DNA of 64,000 bases from Actinernus sp. WN-2022. Its lineage: Eukaryota > Cnidaria > Anthozoa > Actiniaria > Actinernidae. The translations under genes and the position numbers were made by a program. The notes under the pieces are model-generated. The model searched no databases. It had not been told where the DNA came from and saw only the letters and a list, made by a program, of their open reading frames with translations. Where the stretch lies: contig JAOWCC010000569.1 in the NCBI GenBank assembly GCA_030867875.1, forward strand, positions 1,488,001 to 1,552,000, given 5' to 3'. This document shows, in pieces, positions 11,153 through 22,519 of the stretch. The stretch's first letter is position 1. Each line of letters begins with the position of its first letter.

Positions 11153-13369
11153 GTAGCAGTGATCTACAGCTCCCAAAAAGTTGAGAAGATGCAGAAAAAA
11201 AATGTATTTTACATTGATGGAAGTAGCAAAGGGATAGTGATTTTACGAAACCATGAAAAAGTCAGTATTTTGTAGACAAATGGACATACAAAGGGTTAAG
11301 GTGATAGTAATCTATTTCATAGATTTAGCAAAATCACTCCAACATCCAAGCATTTCAAGTGTCATACAGAATTTTTATAGGAATAAAATAGAGCATATGA
11401 TGTAATAAGCCTGAAGTCCAAACATCTTTATTAATTACACCTGTGACCAGATGACCACCATTACACTGTATACACCTAAATCGAAACATAGTGCCCCAAT
11501 GGCGAACTCGTGGATGCAAAGTGTATTTTAGTGTGTTCTCAAATGTAAACATGTCGGAATATTCAACATTTCAGCTATTTTTGCTGTGATAACCTCAGTG
11601 TAGCCTGTAAATTAAACCATGTGACAGATAATGTCATCATTACATCATCGCCACTAAGTGATTTATGGTGACCCAGTACCATGCCTGCCAAAGTTTGAGC
11701 CACCTGACATTAGAAGTGAAGGAGATACGGGTATGTTCTTAAAATCACGTGATTTGTTAACACCTTACAAAGTGAGTGAGTGAGTGAGTGACATGATTTC
11801 CCCCATACCAATAACTCGTGGATATTGCATAGCAAGATCCACAAGTTAAAAAGGCAGAAAATGTCATTGCAGGCTAAAATAGGAACAATATTTTCTAACC
11901 AGTTTTCAGTCTTACTAAAACAGTGTGAAATCCATACCCTTAGGGTCCCCCTTTCACAGGTGAAAATAGATAAAGGGGACTTCATACTTGAAATTTTGAT
12001 ATCAATAGTAAACCCTTTCAAATGAGGAATGAATGCCTTTTCTGTTTGTCAATAACTTCTTGCTTTTCGAAATAATGCAATGAATTAGTACATTTATGAT
12101 GTCTTTGGTTGTGAACAGCAGGAGACCAACCAATAAAATTAAACTATGTCAACAGTAGTTAAAACTATGTACATGTGGACTATTTTAGTAAGACATTGGG
12201 AGACGCAGTGGTGGAATGGAGCTTGCTCCTACAGCCCACTTCAGTGCAGCTTCCAAACCAGCTGTATCCAAAGAATTGATGGAGGTAGATTGGAGCGATC
12301 AAATATCTTCACACACCCTGGCTTTACTTGGAAAACGGCAACAGAACCAGGTTGAGTTGTTGCCTCTCACACAATATCTTGCCAAAGTGCCATGTCACTT
12401 TTGCTAAACAACGAGGGAGCAACACTAAGTTGTTTGGGGTGATCTGTCTCGGGTGACGCTGACAAGGCTAATCATCTTTAACAAACGGCGGTCAGATGAG
12501 GCGTCCCGACTTACCATAGAGGACTTCGAAGGGAGACCCAACTGGGAGGACTGCAGCAGCATTGCAATAAAATAAACCTTGAGCCCGCTTGAAAGACAGC
12601 TATGCAATAGGTATGTTTGTTATTAAAACACTCTGGAAAAAAATGACAATTTATAAGTAATTGATATACTGAGGTGGTTAACGTTTCTACAAATATTATT
12701 TACTGGATTGAGGGAGGTTAAATAAGGTTTACATGAAGAAACAGTTTTGTATGAGGTGAGACGCTAAATCAATGTTGGTTTGCATTTTGAGTAAAGTCTT
12801 GATTTATTTCATAAACATAGTAAGGTAGCAAAGAGTATTCTAACTAAGTGTAGTCAGCCACATTTCACATAGGATCACTGTAGACCTGTCATATCAAAGG
12901 TACTGAGTATGTAAAGATAAAGATATGACATACTTTGTGAAAATGTGGTTCCCTGGGGGCGGGGAGGACTAGAACCTCGGTCTCCCACATTCACTGTCTG
13001 CAGACTTAAGATACCAGTTAAAATAATAAGTCAAAGTCCGCAGGAACATTTACAGACAAATGTATAGAAAACGGAAAATACGATTGCACACTTTGCATCA
13101 CAGCTACATCCTCAAATTTTGATCAGTTAATCTTTTACCTGGTATCTTAAGTTTTCAGACAGTGAATATTTCAGAAGTTCAATTTTACGGAATTATTTCT
13201 TAGATCCCAATAAAACACGTTATTTCAGGCCATGCTTGCACCCCTTTTAAAATGTCAGAATTAACCGTGAACTGGTCTGAGTAGTAAAACTAGCATAGAA
13301 TGGTTTTATCATATACATACTGAGACATACTCACTGAAAAGCCATGCTGTAAATGTTAGTACGGAAATG
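11153..13369. other. Long spacer with minor repeats
   Basis: Holds a GAGT microsatellite (about 11771-11790) and a pair of inverted repeats (12992-13017 and 13140-13165, CACTGTCTGnnnACTTAAGA-type) that look like a MITE. Short open frames near 12146-12607 give no family signal. No gene supported. Confidence 0.4.
12992..13165. repeat. Inverted-repeat pair, MITE-like
   Basis: CACTGTCTGCAGACTTAAGA near 12992 is matched on the opposite strand by CACTGTCTGAAAACTTAAGA ending near 13165. The spacer is about 120 bp, non-coding. Confidence 0.55.
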
Positions 13370-13445
13370 GGTTCTAGCCAATCAGAGGCCGCGAACGACA
13401 TTTTTTATGTGTGACGAAAATCGTTCGTCCAATCAGAATTCGCGA
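13370..13445 (+). promoter_or_regulatory. CCAAT-box pair upstream of tyrosine recombinase
   Basis: AGCCAATCAGAG (near 13377) and GTCCAATCAGAA (near 13428) match the NF-Y consensus and lie about 190-240 bp upstream of the recombinase ATG. Inverted CCAAT boxes also precede the RecQ-like gene (near 14791 and 14831). This is inferred promoter content. Confidence 0.4.
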
Positions 13446-13617
13446 ACGATATTTCTTCACTGCCGGGGGTTTCCCGCTGTCTGAGCTGTGTCTCAGCGGC
13501 GGCGGCGCCTGGCTTTATTCATTCATTCATTCAACAAGATTTGTTTGGAGGGAAGTTGTTGTTTGTTTGACCAAAGATAAGTTTTTCTCTACCAAAAGTG
13601 ACCTAAAATTCTGAAAA

Positions 13618-14809
13618 ATGGAAGAGAATCGATTCGCCAACTTCGATATTTCCGTGGAGGATTACGTGAATAGCCTTAAAAACAGAAACACGAAGGAAAA
13701 ACGGAGCGAGACGTCAGATTACTTAAAAAGTTTTTGACATCTCAAAACGAAGAACGAGAACTCCACGAAATAACCCCGCAAGAGAATACGAACCAACAAG
13801 CCTAAGAAGTTTGATAGCGAGCTTCGAGAGACACCTAAAGCGAAAAAGTTATCCTGCGAGTATTATCACAGATAGAGAATTTGAGCTCACTCGAAAATCT
13901 TTGCAGTCAAAGCAAAAAGAATTTAAAAAATCAGGCAAAGGGAACAAAGATAAAGCCGCAGTACCGTTAACCGACAGTGAACTTGATATTCTCTACGACA
14001 AAAATGTCCTGGGTGTTTCATCAGCTGAGTCAATATTGAACACACTGTGGCTGAACAATACCGTCCATTTCGAATTACGTAGTTGTCAAGAACACAGAGA
14101 AATGTGCTGGGGAGATGTAAAACTTTGCCAGGATTCAAAAGGAGAAGAATACCTAGAATATAATGAAAGGTAAACCAAAACAAGGACAGGGGCAGACACA
14201 TCTAATGTCCGTAAAGTGACTCCGAAAATGTTCTCGACGGAAACAGAGCGTGATCCAGCGGCTGTATACAAAATCTATCGTCAAAAGCGACCAGAACATA
14301 TGCTCGATGCCGATGCACCGCTTTATCTGGGGATTAATCACACCAGGAATTCCCAACAGGAAATGTCAAACAAGAACTGGTTCAAGTCAACCCCGATGGG
14401 AGTCAATAAACTGAATTCTCTTATGAAGACAATGGCGGCGAAAGCTGATCTTTCCAACGAGCGGCTTACAAATCACAGTGCTCGCAAATGCATGATGCAA
14501 CAACTCAACGATAATGACATCCCCCCGATGCATATTATGCCGTTAACTGGCCATAAAAACTTACAAAGTGTTAATAACTACAGTACTGTTAATCTAGAGC
14601 AACAACGTAACATGTCACAAATTCTGAGTTGCACCGAATCAAAAACACTGCAAAAACGCACTTTCAGTCATGGCGCGAGCTCACCAAGCATAGCCTGCAT
14701 CACATCCGGACTTTTCTCTGGTATAGTCCGTCTGCGAAGCAGCGACACAAACCGTGTTCTGGACCATGCGATGTGGAAACTAGATTCTGATTGGCTAGCA
14801 CTGATTTGA
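13618..14809 (+). pseudogene. Crypton-type tyrosine recombinase (DUF3504-like), broken
   Basis: Starts at an ATG with an N-terminal block MEENRFANFDISVEDYVNSL, followed by a SAM-like DNA-binding region (LRSLIASFERHLKR). The catalytic C-terminal half (14216-14809) contains LTNHSARKCMMQQL (HxxR box), PLTGHKNLQSVNNYS (GH box and nucleophile Tyr), and the tail SGLFSG common in this family. A frameshift near 13700-13790 and an in-frame TAA at 14171-14173 interrupt it. Crypton-type enzymes cut and join DNA by a Tyr-DNA intermediate. Domesticated relatives include vertebrate ZMYM/QRICH-type genes. It lies head-to-tail, 78 bp before the RecQ-like gene. Confidence 0.75.
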
Positions 14810-14845
14810 ATTCTAACACCGTTTCTAATTGGTCAGAAGCCCGTA
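14785..14845 (+). promoter_or_regulatory. Inverted CCAAT boxes before the RecQ-like gene
   Basis: TTCTGATTGGCTAG and CTAATTGGTCAG are reverse CCAAT boxes located 45-100 bp upstream of the RecQ-like ATG. The first overlaps the 3' end of the recombinase frame. This fits a promoter but is only inferred. Confidence 0.4.
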
Positions 14846-14887
14846 CCAGTCCCATGTGATATATCAGTCTGATCTTCTTGAAAAAAA

Positions 14888-16984
14888 ATGGCGGCTTTTA
14901 GCGAAGACTTGTGGAAGGAAGCGTTTTCAAATGTAGAATCTCAGTTCGAGATGGAGAGTCTTTTACCAGAACAAGAAGAAGCGATAAAAGGATTCTTCGA
15001 GAAAGGAAATGTCTTTGTAAACCTGCCTACAGAGTATGGGAAGTCACTAATTTTTCAGTGTCTTCCCATAGTCTCGGATGTACTACATCGCAAAACACGA
15101 GGTTCCAGTATTATTGTGGTTATTTCTCCACTTCGATCCCTAATGGATGAACAGGTTAGATCTTTGAACAACATTCGAGTTCCTGCCATTTCAATTGGTG
15201 ATGAAGAAGATTCTGAAATCATACAGCAAGTTCTTAATGGGAATTATATCATAGTGTTTGGCTCTCCCGAATGCTTTTTGTCTACGACGACATGGAGAGG
15301 CATTTTCAGTGCTCCATGCTTCAGGGAGATGTATGTTGGTTGGTGTCGTGATGGATGAGGCTCATTGCATTGTTCAATGGTATGTAGTTTATGTATATTT
15401 ATACATTTTTTTAGTTTGCTGTTCATTAGCCTACGTTTCATCCGAACAAAGCCTTGGTTCATTGAAAACAAATTACTATATTTTGCACTACCATGTACAT
15501 GTATCATTTTTACATGTTTATGGGGTTTATTATTTATACTGGCTGCTTACTATTGAAAGGTTGGCTATAATTCTCAATACTGATTGATTGTTTGTGTCTT
15601 TAACAGGGGGTTGGCAGGTACAAAGAAGGTGCCATTTAGGAAGTGGTATGGCTGCTTGGGGGAACTGAATTCCTTAATCCCTAAAGATGCCAAATTAATG
15701 GTCCTTACTGCAACTGCTACTAAGGCAACAAAGGAGCAGATAATGGAGACCCTCAATTTGTCATCCAATGACATGCTTATGATACAGCAAACTCCTGACA
15801 GGCCAAACCTATTTTATTCTACACAATACATCGATAAAAATGAGCCACTAGAGAGGGTGTTTGGAAATCTTATTAATGAAGTTGAGGCTATGGGCTCAGA
15901 TACACCAAGAACATTGATATACTGTCAGACAAGGAAGCAGTGCTCAGTTCTGTATCGAATGTTTGAGGTGTTTTCGGGGGCTAAAATGTACGACGGTGAA
16001 TCAATTCAACCACAGAAAAGGTTATTGGAAATGTTCCATGCAGGCACCCCTAAAACAGTTAAGGAGCACATATGTGAAAACATGACAAAGGATGATGGAC
16101 ACCTGCGTGTACTAATCCCCAAAGTTGCCTTTGGAATGGGAGTAAATTGCAGAAAGGTAAGAAGGGTTGTTCATTTTGGCCCTTCAAAGACAGTAGAACT
16201 GTATATTCAAGAATGTGGTCGTGCTGGACGAGATGGTCTTCAAAGCTCTTGTATTATGCTGTACAATGGATTGCTGTCAGCTTACTGTGATAGGGACATG
16301 AAGACATACCTCCAACAAGAAGGATGCTCTCGCAGGTGGCTAATGAGTCATTTTGACTGCAAAGTGACACATTCTTTTTCACTACACAAATGTTATGGTT
16401 GTTGTGCAATGCAATGCAAATGTAACGCAGCTGATTGCAGGGTGCTTTGGAGTCCCAGTCTGGACGTGAACAGCAGCAGTAAGCTACCAGATCTGAAACT
16501 GAGCACTAGCAGTTCTAATCATAACAAGGTCAGGTTAACAAGAGTTGTTAATCAACAAGACAAAAAGAAACTAAGATCCGAGCTTCATCACTACCAGCAA
16601 GATATGCTGAAGCAAATACAAGTTGATACAATGGTGACCTGTCCCAATGTGTTGATGGAATTCAATTCATTTCACATCAACCAGGTACTTGAACACTGTA
16701 ATGACTTATTTACTGTTCTAGATGTTTTAGATTTTGTCGAAATATGGAGAATGCAATATGCTTTAGGTATTCTTAAAGTTTTAAATAATATCTTTGGTGA
16801 TGTAGATGCTGATGCACTACAAAGCTCTGATGTATTTATGGAAATGTCTCATTATTTCGATTGGAGCCAAGTCAGAGATGATTCTACACTTGTTAATATG
16901 CTAAACAGCCGAGATTTAGAAGATCTAAGTTCATTTAACACTGACATTACAGACAATTCTACTATTTCAGAATTATCAGTATAG
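14888..16984 (+). pseudogene. RecQ-family DNA helicase-like gene (two exons)
   Basis: Exon 1 (14888-15379) holds motif I as LPTEYGKSL (family norm PTGxGKS; Gly to Glu here), motif Ia SPLRSLMDEQ and the DEAH box MDEAHCIVQW. An intron at 15380-15606 has canonical GT...AG ends and keeps phase. Exon 2 holds motif III LTATATK, motif IV LIYCQTRKQC, motif V FGMGVN, motif VI QECGRAGRDG and a Cys-rich RecQ zinc region (CYGCCAMQCKC). The about 190 C-terminal residues are family-specific and unknown. A 4-bp duplication (ATGTATGT at 15329-15336) shifts the frame just before the DEAH box. RecQ enzymes unwind DNA 3' to 5'. This multi-copy cnidarian lineage is probably transposon-associated. The frameshift and motif I change suggest recent inactivation. 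Confidence 0.8.
15380..15606 (+). other. Spliceosomal intron in the RecQ-like gene
   Basis: The donor is CAATG|GTATGT and the acceptor TTTAACAG|GGG. Joining them keeps the reading frame within a Trp codon and links the DEAH-box exon to the motif III exon, as expected from the family. Confidence 0.8.
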
Positions 16985-17625
16985 AAGTTATTATTATTTA
17001 CTATTATTGAGGCTTTATGCAAACACATGAAAGCATCAATATTATTGTATGACAAAAATTGAATTTGGCTTTTCATGCATTCTCGTTAAAAATATATACA
17101 ATATACTAGCTGTGCAACATGTTTGTATAACAACACCTCTATTCCAGACTTTTAGACTTTCCATGTACTTAATCTACACTTGTACTGTATACAAGTGTAG
17201 CTGTTGTCTTCAAAACTAGTATTAGCCACCTTGGTAACAAGTGGGGACTGGGCACAAATTTTAGGAATTAATTAAGAAAACATTGAAACTTGATACAGCC
17301 CTTTAGGTGTATTCCTAAAATTCATCAGACTCGTCCCAGTCCATCACTTGTTGCTAAAGTGACTAATATACAGTGTTCTGCAAATCATTTTGTAGCACAA
17401 ATAATGACATACCTTGTGAACTATGTACGTGTACCAGGAAATAATGAACATATACATGTAGGTACATGTACAACTAATAATTAACCTCTATTCACAACAT
17501 TTTTTACTATGATGTTGTTTGATTTTTTTCAACTCTATTATGCATTGTATATATTTACAAATTGTCTATATAAGAAGCACAAGTGGCGGTGTCAATAAAG
17601 TGTCCAAACAATGGCACTTAATTAG
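16985..17625. other. Spacer between convergent genes
   Basis: AT-rich intergenic DNA between the RecQ-like gene (+) and the DUF6589-like gene (-). It contains a small inverted repeat ACACTTGTA...TACAAGTGT near 17175-17200. No gene. Confidence 0.4.
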
Positions 17626-18782
17626 TTATCGTGCTCTCCTGTTTAGAATCATGTACTTTTTGTGGTTGTTGATCCAGGTAAACATGTTGCGCATGTTGAA
17701 ACCATATAACATGCTTGGTTTTACTCTTGTGTAGTATCTGTATCTTCTTCCTGGAGTGTATGTGAATGCCTTATTTGTGACCAGTTCCTTCACAATCTTG
17801 CCTACGTCACCCTTTGTTGACTTCTTTACATGCTTTCCAGATCTTTTATATATTGATAGGTTATGGTCATAATTAAGCATAAGTTCACTTGTTACTCCAA
17901 GAGAGTGGCAAATCCTGTTAAGTGATTTTGTTGATGAAGCAGGTCCAAACTTCTTTATGGCTTCCTTTACTGTCTTGTTGTAGAATTCCAACTGAAGATC
18001 AAGTGGAATGTTTCCACCCCTTCCTGGTTTGTTTTGTACATATCTCTTCCAAATGGGTCGATGAGCTGACTTGGGACTTAACAATGCAAAAGCTTGAAAC
18101 ATCAAATATAAACTCTCCAATGAATACTTTGTGCAAGTTCCTCCTTGATGTTTAAGGTACATAAGAAAACATTTCCAGCACCGAAACAGCCGTCCGCCAT
18201 CTCCCTCTGATATAGCATCAAAGAAATTAAGTAGAAGCATACCATAATCTAAGAGTGATCTCTGATATGAGAGCATGTCATCTCCATCTTCCTCATCTGA
18301 CTTGGAATCTTTAAGGATATTCACAGTAGTCTCATTTGAAATCACAGGAGGGTTGTGCTGTGACTCGTGCTCCCTCGAAATCTGCACTTGTACCTTTCAC
18401 CTGCTATCACTTCACTCTGTTCCTGTTCGAGTTGTTTTGCTAATTCTTCCATGCTTGTATTCCTTTCCTTGTCAACCACAAATGTATCAACAACAATGGA
18501 GGCTATCTTATTTAGATAATCTTTCTTATCCTTATTAGATGACTCTGGTTTTGGAAGCTCAAATTTAGTTGGCTTTTGATCATCCACTGAACCCATGCCA
18601 AGGATATTCAATGCTGCTGCAATTATTCTTGATTCAACTTCAGTGATGAAAAATCTTCGGCATGCATTGGCTGCTGCAGTAACATCACCTTTAACATTCC
18701 TCCTATTGATGAGGTTGCGGTCACTGTACAGTGTACATATGTCAGCAGCGGATGAGATATTATACAAGTTAGAAAAAGCCAC
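17626..18782 (-). pseudogene. DUF6589-like protein gene, frameshifted
   Basis: The upstream part (18342-18782) begins after an acceptor (TTTTTAG) and contains NLINRRNVKGDVTAAANACR. The downstream part (17626-18387) contains LDYGMLLLNFFDAISEGDG, NIPLDLQLEFYNK and YKRSGKHVKK, which match my memory of the DUF6589 group of cnidarian proteins. The two parts overlap in different frames (18342-18387), so one frameshift is present. The family has many copies per genome and unknown biochemical role; relation to mobile elements is suspected. It is convergent with the RecQ-like gene. Confidence 0.6.
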
Positions 18783-20710
18783 CTAAAAACAATAAATGTA
18801 TAGTAATCATTAAATTGAAGCCATTTCAATGCTAATGCTGATAACAAATTGAATAGAACTTGATTTATAGTAATGTTATCATAAATTGAAGCATTTTCAA
18901 TGCTGATAACAAATGGTTATAAACATGTATTAACCAACAATGATACATCCTCACAGATGTAGTCCCAGGAGCATAGAGGTTTAACAGGTATCTCTATTTA
19001 CAGATCGTATATATCATGATAGAGTTACTCAAACGTTTTATTTTCAATTAATTTATTATTATTATTATTTACGCCTACGGGTGCACTTAATATGGAGCCT
19101 CGCTCTGTTGTGCTAACGCTCACCTTGTTATTGTTATATATATATACAGCGAAGTGCAAAAACTTTGACCCCCCGCTCCTCAACTATATCAATATATCGG
19201 GTGCATTATGGGTAGGAGTAAGTTCATTAAAATGCAACTACAGCCAAATATCCGCGCGCGTTTGCAAATCATCACAGCGAAGAATTGTGTAGTTGATTTA
19301 AATTTTAAGAATTTATCTAGAATACAACAGTTTTACTCGGAACAGGCAGGAAAGTTTAAAGTAAAGTAAATGCACTCTCTATTTTCTGTTTGGACAAATA
19401 TTTTTCCTGATTTTATATTATAAATTAATGTTTACGTTAGCAGAACGTAACGCGGACGGAACTATAATGCCGAATTTTGATCTGCTAAGCAATAATTCAA
19501 CGCTATTTTTTAAACTGTTTCGCGGAAAATTGAAGAGATTAAAAAAGCTTAAAGGTTTACACAATTTCATAAAACATTTAATTATTTTGATTAAAGACCC
19601 AGGGTCGACCATCACGCATAGCGCGCCCCACACTTCCGAGCCGCCATTTTGTGAGAGTCGAAAAGTCCAATATTTAGAGCGAAGTGAGAAATCCGTTTCC
19701 ATCGCCTGTTTTCCTTCCTCTAACTTCCGAATAACGTTCATTTTTACTTTCTTTATTTATAACTTAACATTTTGACAGCTATTTTTACCAAAAATATTCT
19801 TTAGATCAGTATTATTTTGAGTGAACCGTCTCGCGGTCTGGTGCGAGATTCAGCCAAGAATGGGAAGACCTGGCAATGCTCGATGCATAAGACTTAGGTC
19901 GTCTGTATTTTAACTCTGGAACATAAGGAAGGACAATCTTGGCAACTAGCGTATTCGCAGAGTATCTGTTACATCTTCAAGCTCCTCAAAGAAGAATTAT
20001 TCAATCCAAACCAGGGTCCAAGCCCAAGGACAAGGTGAGAAATGACTTGGAGTCAATTTTTTTCCGTAAAATAATCCATATCCATAGACATACATGTAGT
20101 TGGGTGAAATAAGCTTACCTTGAATTATTTACAGTGAGAAGGTCCTTTTTGCTCGTTTTTTATTTCAGGCATAGACAAAGAGCAATGTACACCGAAAAGA
20201 ATGGCATTTGAGCAAATAAAAATGTGTTATGAATTTGATAACCTACCAATAATATTAAAGTACAATATTTTTATTGGACAACATAATATGCTATATTGAA
20301 TTCAAGGGAAGCCAATTTGCTACCACAACCTGCAATTGCAGTTATATGACAATTGTATAAGCATCCCATTTCTACTGTAAACTTTCCAGGCTTATACTTA
20401 TTCTTTCCCCTTGTAAACTAGTTTCCTCAACATTCCATGCCCCCTCTATTAATGCTTTGTACTGCAAAACTTTGTCTAAAACTAAACTTTATATTTCATG
20501 GCTACAGGTACCCCTATTTCATGAAAATTATCCTTGCTGCTGTTGATCACAACATTATGATGATATCCCAATAACCCTCTGAATATCCTGTTTTTCTTCC
20601 AGTGCTCTGTAATTCAAATAAGCTTCGATTGAAAATGATAATTGTTGTAAGACAATACTACAAATTATGCTTTAATGTTCAACCTTCTACCGTTACATTG
20701 TATTTCGTTT
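18783..20710. other. Spacer without supported genes
   Basis: AT-rich DNA with a (TTA)n run near 19050 and an (AT)n run near 19135. Two short overlapping frames at 19418-19775 show no family signal. Nothing convincing. Confidence 0.35.
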
Positions 20711-20713
20711 CAG

Positions 20714-20838
20714 CGAGGAAGAGATGTGCTGACCAGGAGATGCTAACAACAGTAGAAAATATCATTGACTCCAGTGCTGATATATTCCATCAGCAGGTGA
20801 AAGTGCTAGAGCTGATGTTGAACCCAAATAGACGATGA
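20714..20838 (+). other. Possible orphan exon
   Basis: After an acceptor-like TTTCGTTTCAG at 20704-20714, a frame reads about 41 codons to a TGA at 20836-20838 (contains MLTTVENIIDSSADIF). I do not recognise a family. It may be a decayed host or transposon exon just before the LINE. Confidence 0.25.
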
Positions 20839-21157
20839 ACACGAGATGACCATTCAGGGTGGCACTTGTCTGGTTGGAGATAGCAGAGCTTCTGCTTTGT
20901 CATTTGCGGAAGGTTGATATAGTTGTGTTGAAGGAAACCAGCAGGCGATACTTGCTGCATTGGAGAGCCTTTTCAGAAATCACAAGTGTGAGCCAGCTGG
21001 AGGATCCTGTTGCCCTGCATAGCAGAATGAGTGTCGCTGTCTCTATTGACAAGCTACTGGAACTGGTTGGGACACAATGCACTAAAGAAGTTGAGGGGCA
21101 TATATGTAGGGGATCTAACTCACACTTAGCCAAGCACACTGGATGTTATGCGCCACC

Positions 21158-22519
21158 ATGGCGGCACTCTTAAGATTAGCGCTCTGTACGTTCCTAGTTA
21201 TTTCATCCCTTTGGAATGGTCTACAACCGAAAGAACGAGATTTCTTACTTTCTAAGGACTCAATCTACTACCAAGTGCTTTTTCTGCGAGATTTTACTTC
21301 GTCTTCGGACGATTTTACGCCAATATATATGAATTACCGAATAGAGCTCAAGCGTGTCAAAGCTCATTCAAACTCAAGGTTGAGCTTTTCCGTGTGTAAG
21401 ATGACCAAACATGGACTTCTGTTACTGGCTCTTCCTAACAAACCCTTTACTATGGACTTATCCATTTACATGGATATCGAGGTCAACCCAGGACCAGACT
21501 TTGCTGATAATCTGACTCAACATTCAAGGGAATGCTTCATGAATTTAAATTCACGCACCACTGACAGCTTAATTACATATTCAAGATGTGAACTGTTCGG
21601 GCTGAAGTCAAAATACGACGTGTCAGATGAGTGTTATATAGCCCTGAAGTATCTGGGGATAATGAGAACTCGTGGTACTCGAGCTGGAGTGAAAGTTAGA
21701 TCAAGGGTCCACATAATTTATACTGTTAACACACGAAGAGCCGATTTAACCCCGTCACCTCGAGGAAACAACACTGCCATCTTAAGCAACATGATTTGCA
21801 TTAAAACCATAACAAATCAAAAGAGACCCGACCCGTATGCTAAACTAAAGCTTAAAATTCAATCAATGAAGAACAGAAACCATATTATCAAAGCCAGGCA
21901 ATTAGTTAAGGAGAATGACGTTCACGTTTTCACCGTCTCTGAAACATGGTTCAATTCCACCGTCAAGAACACAGAGGTCGAGCTAGAAGGCTATAGGCTG
22001 TTTAGACTTGATCGTCTTCATAAAGCTGGAGGAGGTATATGTGCCTACGTGAAATGCAATATCAAAGGTACAATCCTTAAACATCTGACACAAATTTCTG
22101 AATCGGGACTTCATCAACTTTGGCTCCAATTTCAGAATAAGAAGGCCAAATCGTTTATTATATGTGTAACTTACAGACCGCCCGACTGCCCTCTCAGCTG
22201 CTTGTGCGACAATTTCATGCCTAATTATACCAGCGCATTAAGTCTTGGAAAACCGATTGTAACACTGGGCGATCTAAACTGTGATCTCCTCAAAAGGGGC
22301 CAAGAACATGCAGCAATAGAAGATATCTGCACTAACATGAATTTATCCCAAGTCATTACCGAACCAACAAGGATCACAGATCGATCCGCAACACTTATTG
22401 ATCTGATCCTAGTTTCAGATCAAGACCTAGTCACCGAGTCTGGCGTTGTTGATGTTGGAATTAGTGACCACTCGCTTGTTTATTGTACATTAAATCTGAA
22501 AATTCCTAAGGTAGCGTAA
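21158..22519 (+). CDS. LINE ORF with signal-like N-terminus, 2A motif and AP endonuclease
   Basis: The preferred start is the ATG at 21158 in an optimal GCCACCATGG context. The first 20 residues (AALLRLALCTFLVISS) look like a signal peptide. A 2A-like motif ending in NPGP follows near residue 110. The endonuclease region contains VSETWF, YRPPDC, LGDLNCDLL, TLIDLIL and ISDHSLVY, the expected APE-type motifs with catalytic Glu, Asp/Asn and Asp-His. The frame ends early at a TAA, and the linker to the reverse transcriptase continues in another frame, so a frameshift separates the domains. Confidence 0.75.
   Translation: MAALLRLALCTFLVISSLWNGLQPKERDFLLSKDSIYYQVLFLRDFTSSSDDFTPIYMNYRIELKRVKAHSNSRLSFSVCKMTKHGLLLLALPNKPFTMDLSIYMDIEVNPGPDFADNLTQHSRECFMNLNSRTTDSLITYSRCELFGLKSKYDVSDECYIALKYLGIMRTRGTRAGVKVRSRVHIIYTVNTRRADLTPSPRGNNTAILSNMICIKTITNQKRPDPYAKLKLKIQSMKNRNHIIKARQLVKENDVHVFTVSETWFNSTVKNTEVELEGYRLFRLDRLHKAGGGICAYVKCNIKGTILKHLTQISESGLHQLWLQFQNKKAKSFIICVTYRPPDCPLSCLCDNFMPNYTSALSLGKPIVTLGDLNCDLLKRGQEHAAIEDICTNMNLSQVITEPTRITDRSATLIDLILVSDQDLVTESGVVDVGISDHSLVYCTLNLKIPKVA
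21473..21496 (+). other. 2A-like ribosome-skipping motif (DIEVNPGP)
   Basis: The eight codons match the D-x-E-x-NPG-P consensus at which ribosomes skip the Gly-Pro bond. 2A-like sequences are known from non-LTR retrotransposons of several invertebrates. Here the motif would release a peptide of about 112 residues bearing a signal-like start from the endonuclease/reverse transcriptase. Confidence 0.75.
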
